Source of the DNA: Flavobacteriaceae bacterium
GTDB lineage: Bacteria; Bacteroidota; Bacteroidia; Flavobacteriales; Flavobacteriaceae
Direction: 5' to 3'
DNA: 12,057 nucleotides
NCBI GenBank assembly: GCA_002703065.1
Contig: PAEO01000022.1
Location: 7,188-19,244 of the forward strand
The position numbers and the translations under genes are program-made. A model generated the notes under the pieces. That model had not been told where the DNA came from, searched no databases, and was given only the letters and a program-made list of their open reading frames with translations. Each line of letters begins with the position of its first letter. The first letter of the stretch is position 1. Shown here piece by piece: positions 1 to 5,516 of this stretch.

Positions 1-938
1 TCAAGATAGACCTGAACTGTTTTTGCTTCTTCATCAATTTTAAGAGAAGTTATCTTAGCTGGACTTAATGCTCTAGTTATAAATAACTGAGTGTTATTAG
101 TATAATTGACAACATCAATATTTTCATTCCCTAATTCTCTAACTATTCCATGAATTCTTGACCCCTTCATACCAACACAAGCTCCAACTGGATCAATTCT
201 ATCATCATATGAATCGACAGCTACTTTTGCTTTCTCACCTGGAACTCTAACAACTTTTTTGATATTAATTAATCCGTCAAAAACCTCTGGAATATCTTGC
301 TCAAATAGTTTCTCTAGAAATTTAGGTGATGTTCTTGACATAATTATTGAAGGCTTAATTCCTTTAAGCTCAACTGTTTCAATTATACCTCTCACAGAAT
401 CTCCTTTTCTATAAAAATCTGAGGGAATTTGACGATCCTTTGGCATGATAATTTCATTTCCATCGTCATCTAGAAGTATAACCACATTATGTCTAATATG
501 ATGAACTTCAGCAGTATAAATTTCACCAACCAAATCAACAAATTGTTTGTAAATGATACCATTGTCATGCTCATGAATTTTTGCAACTAAGTTTTGTCTC
601 AAAGAAAGAACAACTCTTCTCCCTAAATCTATTAACTTAACTTCTTCAGAAACATCTTCACCAACTTCAAAATCTGGTTCTATTTTTCTTGCATCAGTTA
701 ATGAGATCTGGCTATTATCATCTTCTACATCATCGTCAGCAACAACCACTCTGTTTCTCCAAATTTCTAAGTCTCCTTTATCTGGATTTATAATAACATC
801 AAAGTTTTCATCATCCCCGAATTTTCTTTTTAGGGTATTTCTAAAAACTTCCTCCAATATTGACATTAAAGTAACTCTGTCAATAAATTTTTCATCTTTA
901 AATTCTGAAAAAGATTCAATCAATGATAAATTATCCAT
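1..938 (-). CDS. nusA: Transcription termination/antitermination factor NusA (3' end missing)
   Basis: NusA binds RNA polymerase and nascent RNA and modulates pausing, termination and antitermination, including on rRNA operons. Reading the minus strand from the ATG at 938 gives 312 uninterrupted codons running off the left edge; the family is about 410 residues in this phylum, so roughly three quarters is present. The N-terminal polymerase-binding domain begins MDNLSLIESFSEFKDEK. It is followed by an acidic stretch (DDDVEDD), an S1 domain (about residues 130-200, with GEIYTAEVHHIRHNVVILLDDD split by strands), and KH1 with the GACVGMKG signature at residues 252-259. The visible part ends inside KH2. 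There is no Shine-Dalgarno sequence. The gene usually lies in rimP-nusA-infB; here no rimP lies upstream, only a tRNA. infB is expected beyond the left edge but cannot be seen. Identification is secure. Confidence 0.95.
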   Translation of the reverse strand, partial: MDNLSLIESFSEFKDEKFIDRVTLMSILEEVFRNTLKRKFGDDENFDVIINPDKGDLEIWRNRVVVADDDVEDDNSQISLTDARKIEPDFEVGEDVSEEVKLIDLGRRVVLSLRQNLVAKIHEHDNGIIYKQFVDLVGEIYTAEVHHIRHNVVILLDDDGNEIIMPKDRQIPSDFYRKGDSVRGIIETVELKGIKPSIIMSRTSPKFLEKLFEQDIPEVFDGLINIKKVVRVPGEKAKVAVDSYDDRIDPVGACVGMKGSRIHGIVRELGNENIDVVNYTNNTQLFITRALSPAKITSLKIDEEAKTVQVYL

Positions 939-963
939 AATTAGTTTTTATTATATAATAAAG

Positions 964-982
964 GAGGGGACAATGTCCCCTC
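964..982 (-). terminator. GC-rich hairpin between tRNA-Gln and nusA (terminator or nusA leader hairpin)
   Basis: A perfect inverted repeat, GAGGGGAC and GTCCCCTC (read on the minus strand) around a 3-nt loop, gives an 8-bp stem that is six-eighths GC in a very AT-rich region. On the minus strand it is followed by CTTTATTATATAA, a broken rather than clean U-tract. It could terminate the tRNA-Gln transcript. Because a possible nusA promoter box lies upstream at 999-1006, it could instead sit in the nusA 5' leader. It ends 26 bp before the nusA start. Confidence 0.45.
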
Positions 983-998
983 AATTCAATCAGCTGAG

Positions 999-1006
999 CA
1001 AATATA
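999..1006 (-). promoter_or_regulatory. Possible -7 element for nusA
   Basis: TATATTTG on the minus strand fits the Bacteroidota -7 consensus TAnnTTTG exactly. No TTG/TTTG lies at the usual 17-23 bp upstream (the nearest TTG is 11 bp away), so the match is partial. If used, transcription would begin near 994, giving a leader of about 56 nt containing the hairpin at 964-982. Confidence 0.35.
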
Positions 1007-1028
1007 TAAAATATTAGCAATTAAATTG

Positions 1029-1101
1029 TTGGCCTACTAGGGATCGAACCTAGACTCTTCTGGACCAAAACCAGACGTGTTGCCAGTTACACCATAGGCC
1101 A
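1029..1101 (-). tRNA. tRNA-Gln (anticodon UUG)
   Basis: The minus strand folds into a standard 73-nt cloverleaf. It has a 7-bp acceptor stem TGGCCTA/TAGGCCA with the weak U1-A72 pair typical of tRNA-Gln, a 4-bp D stem GTGT/ACAC with a GG-containing loop, and a 5-bp anticodon stem TCTGG/CCAGA around TTTTGGT (anticodon TTG at 1068-1066). The 5-nt variable region is followed by a T arm CTAGG-TTCGATC-CCTAG. The discriminator is A. CCA is not encoded (CAA follows), so it must be added after transcription. It reads CAA and, by wobble, CAG codons. Confidence 0.95.
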
Positions 1102-1109
1102 AGTGCGTG

Positions 1110-1143
1110 CAAATTTAAAATAAATGTTGGTTATTTAAAACAA
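1110..1143 (-). promoter_or_regulatory. Bacteroidota-type promoter for tRNA-Gln
   Basis: On the minus strand TTG (1143-1141) is followed after 23 bp by TAAATTTG (1117-1110), an exact match to TAnnTTTG. The spacing is at the upper end of the range accepted for this phylum. The box lies 8 bp before the mature tRNA 5' end at 1101, so the predicted start would leave only a few nucleotides of 5' leader for RNase P. Placement next to a tRNA start raises confidence. Confidence 0.6.
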
Positions 1144-1174
1144 TGTTTGGAGTAAATAATTTAAAACTCTTTTT

Positions 1175-1357
1175 TTAATATTTTTTGGTATTTATTCTAT
1201 TTACAATAAACAATATAAAAGATAAATAAAGGAATAAGTAACCAATAGGTAGTAAATAAAAATACTCTATTAAAATTCCATTATTATCTACATACGAGTT
1301 AGAAAACTTGTAAACGATAAATAATATAATCGATAATGCAAAGGACAAATAGGACAT
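1175..1357 (-). CDS. Small two-helix membrane protein, DUF3955-like
   Basis: Sixty residues from the ATG at 1357. Two hydrophobic helices (about residues 3-18, LSFALSIILFIVYKF, and 36-53, YLFLYLSFILFIVNR) flank a short loop. The pattern SxYVDxNGxLIExFxLLPIGYLF resembles the small DUF3955 family, in which a polar D/N-G turn and an E-F...L-I/L-P motif separate two helices; this comparison is from memory. Function is unknown. An in-frame TTG at 1393 would give 72 residues; I prefer the ATG because family members are about 60-70 residues and start close to helix 1. The gene is divergent from the DUF2723 gene and points at tRNA-Gln. If it is not real, 1102-1555 holds no gene. No convincing promoter of its own is visible. 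Confidence 0.55.
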   Translation of the reverse strand: MSYLSFALSIILFIVYKFSNSYVDNNGILIEYFYLLPIGYLFLYLSFILFIVNRINTKKY

Positions 1358-1449
1358 TTTTTTCACAATACAAATTAAAGAAAATTTATTCAATTTTCAT
1401 TTCCACAATTTTCCAATCATCAATATTGCAACTACTTGCCTTAATAGTA

Positions 1450-1469
1450 ATTTTTAGAATTCTAAAAAT
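1450..1469. repeat. 20-bp perfect palindrome in a divergent intergenic region
   Basis: ATTTTTAGAATTCTAAAAAT is identical to its reverse complement, centred on GAATTC. It lies between the divergent DUF3955-like and DUF2723 genes, about 46 bp upstream of the candidate DUF2723 -7 box. It could be an operator for a dimeric regulator or form an RNA stem of 8 bp with an AATT loop. No regulator gene is adjacent. Confidence 0.5.
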
Positions 1470-1515
1470 ATGCGGGTTTGAATTATTTAAAATAAAATTT
1501 AGTTCTTGTAAATAT

Positions 1516-1523
1516 TAATTTTG
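1516..1523 (+). promoter_or_regulatory. Candidate -7 element for the DUF2723 gene
   Basis: TAATTTTG matches TAnnTTTG exactly and sits 32 bp before the TTG start codon at 1556. No TTG/TTTG is found 17-23 bp upstream (the nearest TTTG, 1477-1480, is 35 bp away), so only half of the promoter is supported. Confidence 0.35.
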
Positions 1524-1555
1524 TTTAATTAATTTCGTTATGAAAATTTATTGAA

Positions 1556-4500
1556 TTGAATTTTAAAAAATATAATAGGCTTCTAGGTTTTTTAAGCGGA
1601 TTCTGTGCATTTATTGTTTATTTTTTAACTGTAGAACCTACTGCAAGCTATTGGGATTGTGCAGAATACATCTCAACTTCTGCAAAACTTCAAATTGGAC
1701 ACCCACCAGGGGCACCTTTATTTCAAATGCTAGGAGCTGTGTTCTCCATACTAGCTTTTGAAAACACACAAATTGCTTATGCAATTAATATGATGTCAGT
1801 TACATCTAGTGCATTAACTATTGTATTTATGTTTTGGTCTGTAACCTTACTCGGTAAGAAAATTCTAAAAGTAAAAAGTGAAATCAGTTCAGAAGAAAGT
1901 TTTAAAATTTTTGGAGCAGCTTTTCTAACAACATTTACCTTTATGTTCACTGATAGTTTTTGGTTTAATGCTGTTGAAGCTGAAGTCTATGCCATGGCTA
2001 CTCTAATTCTCTCTGTTTTATTTTGGTTAGGGTTAAAATGGGAAAGTGAGTTTGAAAATGAAAGATCTGACAAATGGCTAATACTCATTTCATTTGTTAT
2101 TGGATTATCATTTGGAGTACATTTCATGGGATTGCTTGCGATACCTTCAATAGGCCTTATTTATTATTTTAAAAAGTATTCAAAATTTGAATTAAAAAGT
2201 TTTTTAATTGCAAATGTTGTTTCAGTTTCAATTTTACTATTTATTTTTAAACTATTATTACCCTCAACTTTAAAACTGTTTGGTTACTTAGAAGTATTTT
2301 TTGTTAATGATCTTGGTCTTCCATTTAACTCAGGGACAATATTTTCAGCATTTCTTGTAATATTTCTACTTTATAAATCGATAAGCTACAGTAAAAAAAA
2401 GAAACTATATACATTAAACACACTTCTACTTTGCATTACATATATTTTTATTGGATTTTCTTCTTGGATGATGATTCCAATCAGATCAAATGCAGAAACA
2501 GTAATCAATGAGAATTCACCAAAAGATGCAAGATCTCTCCTTGCTTATTATAATTTAGAACAGTATCCTGACACTTACTTATTTTATGGACCTATGTTCT
2601 CTGATGCCTATGCAGGTCAGGATGCAGAACAGCCTTATAAAAACGATAAGCCTAAGTATGAAAGAGATGAAACTTTAAATAAATATATTATAGTAAATGA
2701 CTGGAAGAATGGCAAAATAAATTCAAATAGCTCACACAGAGGTTTTTTTCCAAGAATGTGGAGTTCAGATAATGCTGAGAACTACATGAAATATTATGGA
2801 TTTTTAGATTTTGAAATCAAAAGAGAGTACAGACAAAACGATCAGTTAAATCAAATCGTAACAAATTTTAAAAATGAAATTAACAATAATGATGTAGATG
2901 CTGATGAAATGACTCAATTCTTCTCAAGTTATGCTAGTTATTTAGATATTGAAAAACCTGATTTAATGGCTAATTTAAATTATTTCATTTCATATCAAGT
3001 AGTTCATATGTATATAAGATATTTTATGTGGAATTTTTCAGGGAGGCAAAATGATAATCAATGGAAGTTTGACATTGAAAATGGAAACTGGATTTCAGGA
3101 ATTAATTTTATTGATGAATCCAGACTTGGTTCACAAGATAATTTACCAAAAGATGTTTTGAATAATAAAGCTCGGAATAAATACTATATGATTCCTCTTG
3201 TTCTTGGAATTTTAGGATTTGTACTTGTATTTAGAAATGATTTTAAAATATTTTGGCCTCTATTTTTACTATTTATTTTTACCGGGATAGCGCTTAAATT
3301 TTATTTAAATGAGAGAGTTTTTGAGCCAAGAGAAAGAGATTATGCCTTGGTAGGATCATTTTATGCTTTTTCAATATTTATTGGTTTTGGTTTTATATAC
3401 ATATATAATTATATAAAGAAAATTTTTGAAACTAAAATTGCATCAATATCAACTATTATTATCACCATATTAAGCCCTCTATTTCTAGCTTTTAATAATT
3501 GGGATGATCATGATAGATCAGAAAGGTATACAGCTCAATCACTTGCAAAAGCTTACTTAGACTCTATTGATGAAGATAAGCAAGCAATCATTTTTACAAT
3601 TGGAGATAATGACACTTTTGCCTTGTGGTATGCCCAAGAGATCGAAGAGCACAGAACAGATGTAAGAACTATTAACACAAGCTTAATTGCTACAGATTGG
3701 TATATGGATCAAGTTAAAAGAAGAGCATACTCTAGTGACCCAACAAAATCAAAATTAAAACATAAACAATACGCTCACGGAATCAGGGATTATATAAAAT
3801 ATGAACCACTTATTGATTCTGTAAGATGGGACATTAAAGACTTCATGAATTGGATTAGTAGTGATAATGAAAGAACAAAGTACAAGTTTTTATTACAACA
3901 ATATGGCTATGAGCAAAGTGATCTTAATGAGGTTCCTGCGTTTACTCAAAATATGGTCTACTATCCTACTAATAAAGTTAGAATAAATGTCAATAAAGAA
4001 AATGTATTGAAGAGTGGTCTTGTAAATGAAAATGACAAGGAACTAATTATAGACTATATAGATATTGATTTACCTGAATCTGGTCTTTACAAAAATCAAA
4101 TTTTAATGCTTGACATTCTTTCAAGCAATGATTGGGAAAGGCCAATATATTTTACCGGTGGTAGTTACAAAGACTCAGAATATTTATGGATGAAAGATTA
4201 TCTACAATTAGATGGATTAGTTTACAAACTTGTTCCAATAAAAACAAATTTAGATCCAGAAAATCCATATCAGATGGGCAGAATTGATCCATATAAGATG
4301 TATGATATAGTTAAAAAATGGGAATGGGGAAATAGCAATTCTAATGAAATATATCATGACCCAGAAACAAGAAAGAATAGCATTACTTTTAGAAGTAATT
4401 TACACAGACTTGGAAATGAGTTGATTAAAATTGGAGACACCAAAAAGGCCTTAGAAATTTTAGATCTTTCTTTTGAAAAAATGCCACTAGATTACTTTGG

Positions 4501-5104
4501 CTATTATAGTTTGAGTCAACCATACATTGAAAGCTATTTTACTTTAAATGAAGATGTCAAAGCCAGAAATTTATTTAAACACATATATTCTAAATATTAT
4601 GATCAGATTAACTATTACTCAAATGCCATGAATATTGATTCAAACTTTGATATTGAAACTTCAGCTGAAAATATATTTACTTTCAATGAAAGATTAAGGT
4701 CTTTAATTGAAAATCAATTAATTTTTGATACTGATTTAAGTAAAACTATACCTTTTATCACTGATTATATTAATGTTTCAGAATCATTTAAAATTATTTA
4801 TGGTGACTATGATTTTTATACATATTTAATTAGTTTCCTAGAGCCTTTGTATTCACAGGGTGAACTTAAATCATCGAGATCACTCTACAATAAAATTAGA
4901 AATGTAATTTCATCAAGAATAGATAAACTGATTTCTGCAAAAAATGATGAAAATCTTTCTTACATTAAGTCAATGGCTAACGAAGAGCTAATTTTATTTG
5001 AACAAATTATAGATATAGTGGTTAAATATGAATTTGACTCTACTATTAAAGAGAAAGAGTTAAAAATGTTTAATGATTATAATTTAGAATTTATATCTAA
5101 ATAA
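1556..5104 (+). CDS. DUF2723 GT-C-type membrane glycosyltransferase with C-terminal extracytoplasmic domain
   Basis: A 1182-residue polytopic membrane protein of the DUF2723 family (called GT117 in some pipelines), conserved across Bacteroidota and related to GT-C enzymes that use lipid-linked sugars outside the cytoplasmic membrane. Helix 1 (about 9-26) is followed by the family motif YWDCAEY (W33, D34, E37), where GT-C enzymes carry their catalytic acid, then HPPGAP (49-54). More helices lie near 78-99, 118-137, 146-162, 175-275 and 543-660, with EAEVY at 141-145. A large soluble loop occupies about 320-540. The extracytoplasmic tail from about 660 has DDHDR (650-654), GDNDTF (683-688) and a TPR-like helical pair (946-977). 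The start is TTG: a TGA lies in frame at 1541, and the first in-frame ATG is residue 58, beyond the essential motif. Donor and acceptor are unknown; protein O-glycosylation is an inference. Confidence 0.85.
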   Translation: MNFKKYNRLLGFLSGFCAFIVYFLTVEPTASYWDCAEYISTSAKLQIGHPPGAPLFQMLGAVFSILAFENTQIAYAINMMSVTSSALTIVFMFWSVTLLGKKILKVKSEISSEESFKIFGAAFLTTFTFMFTDSFWFNAVEAEVYAMATLILSVLFWLGLKWESEFENERSDKWLILISFVIGLSFGVHFMGLLAIPSIGLIYYFKKYSKFELKSFLIANVVSVSILLFIFKLLLPSTLKLFGYLEVFFVNDLGLPFNSGTIFSAFLVIFLLYKSISYSKKKKLYTLNTLLLCITYIFIGFSSWMMIPIRSNAETVINENSPKDARSLLAYYNLEQYPDTYLFYGPMFSDAYAGQDAEQPYKNDKPKYERDETLNKYIIVNDWKNGKINSNSSHRGFFPRMWSSDNAENYMKYYGFLDFEIKREYRQNDQLNQIVTNFKNEINNNDVDADEMTQFFSSYASYLDIEKPDLMANLNYFISYQVVHMYIRYFMWNFSGRQNDNQWKFDIENGNWISGINFIDESRLGSQDNLPKDVLNNKARNKYYMIPLVLGILGFVLVFRNDFKIFWPLFLLFIFTGIALKFYLNERVFEPRERDYALVGSFYAFSIFIGFGFIYIYNYIKKIFETKIASISTIIITILSPLFLAFNNWDDHDRSERYTAQSLAKAYLDSIDEDKQAIIFTIGDNDTFALWYAQEIEEHRTDVRTINTSLIATDWYMDQVKRRAYSSDPTKSKLKHKQYAHGIRDYIKYEPLIDSVRWDIKDFMNWISSDNERTKYKFLLQQYGYEQSDLNEVPAFTQNMVYYPTNKVRINVNKENVLKSGLVNENDKELIIDYIDIDLPESGLYKNQILMLDILSSNDWERPIYFTGGSYKDSEYLWMKDYLQLDGLVYKLVPIKTNLDPENPYQMGRIDPYKMYDIVKKWEWGNSNSNEIYHDPETRKNSITFRSNLHRLGNELIKIGDTKKALEILDLSFEKMPLDYFGYYSLSQPYIESYFTLNEDVKARNLFKHIYSKYYDQINYYSNAMNIDSNFDIETSAENIFTFNERLRSLIENQLIFDTDLSKTIPFITDYINVSESFKIIYGDYDFYTYLISFLEPLYSQGELKSSRSLYNKIRNVISSRIDKLISAKNDENLSYIKSMANEELILFEQIIDIVVKYEFDSTIKEKELKMFNDYNLEFISK

Positions 5105-5393
5105 ACTCCTTAATTAGATTTATTAATGTATTGGCGTCTTGTTCGCCACTTTGCCTCCAAACCATTTCACCTGACTTATAAATCATTAGTGTTGGCAACC
5201 CTTTAATTCTTAGTGCCTGAGCTAATTCATTGTTTTTATCGACATTAATTTTTATGACTTTTCCTTTATCACCCACAGCAGCTGCTACATCTCGCAAAAC
5301 AGGGTGCATTGAAGAAGATGACTCATTCCAGTCAGTATAAAAATCTAGAAGTACAGGGACATTACCATTGATAAGTTCACCAAATTTAGACAT
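5097..5393 (-). CDS. Thioredoxin-fold protein lacking active-site cysteines
   Basis: Ninety-eight residues with an intact thioredoxin fold: the strand PVLLDFYTDW (13-22), the beta3 region KVIKINVDKN (45-54), the cis-proline loop KGLPTLMIY (P67) and the final WRQSGEQDANTLINLI helix. Where active thioredoxins have WCGPCK, this has W22-NESSSS-M29, and there is no cysteine anywhere in the protein, so it cannot catalyse disulfide exchange. A non-redox role such as binding a partner or chaperoning is inferred. The ATG at 5393 is chosen over an in-frame TTG at 5408 because homologous domains begin near MSKFGELI and the TTG lies inside the likely -7 box. The gene is convergent with the DUF2723 gene, overlapping it by 8 bp, and divergent from polA. 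Confidence 0.85.
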   Translation of the reverse strand: MSKFGELINGNVPVLLDFYTDWNESSSSMHPVLRDVAAAVGDKGKVIKINVDKNNELAQALRIKGLPTLMIYKSGEMVWRQSGEQDANTLINLIKEFI

Positions 5394-5405
5394 GTGTTTT
5401 TTTTT

Positions 5406-5413
5406 CAAAAATA
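5406..5413 (-). promoter_or_regulatory. Candidate -7 element for the thioredoxin-like gene
   Basis: TATTTTTG on the minus strand matches TAnnTTTG and ends 12 bp before the ATG at 5393, implying a leader of under 10 nt. No good -33 TTTG is present upstream. The A/T-rich context makes chance matches likely. Confidence 0.3.
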
Positions 5414-5516
5414 GTATATTTTGTAATATGTTGATAACGAGATTTTTAATATAATTTTATATTCATTTTATTTATTAAAATTTCTGGTCATTACTTTGTA
5501 ATTTAGAAAACATTAC

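Noticed and set aside
961..969. AAGGAGGGG, a Shine-Dalgarno-like string on the plus strand
   Set aside because: No start codon with an ORF follows on the plus strand; it is one arm of the hairpin. Genes here do not use Shine-Dalgarno sequences.
1336..1518. 60-residue plus-strand ORF in the region before the DUF2723 gene
   Set aside because: It overlaps the better-supported minus-strand DUF3955-like gene, contains the 20-bp palindrome, has AT-driven composition (I, F, K, S) and resembles no family.
5394..5408. Five-residue N-terminal extension of the thioredoxin-like protein from TTG 5408
   Set aside because: The segment is a lysine run coded by an A-tract and overlaps the likely -7 box; an ATG in the right place follows at 5393.
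5429..5437. TTATCAACA on the minus strand, one mismatch from the DnaA box TTATCCACA, near polA
   Set aside because: A single imperfect box in AT-rich DNA, with no cluster, no dnaA or dnaN neighbour and no other origin features.
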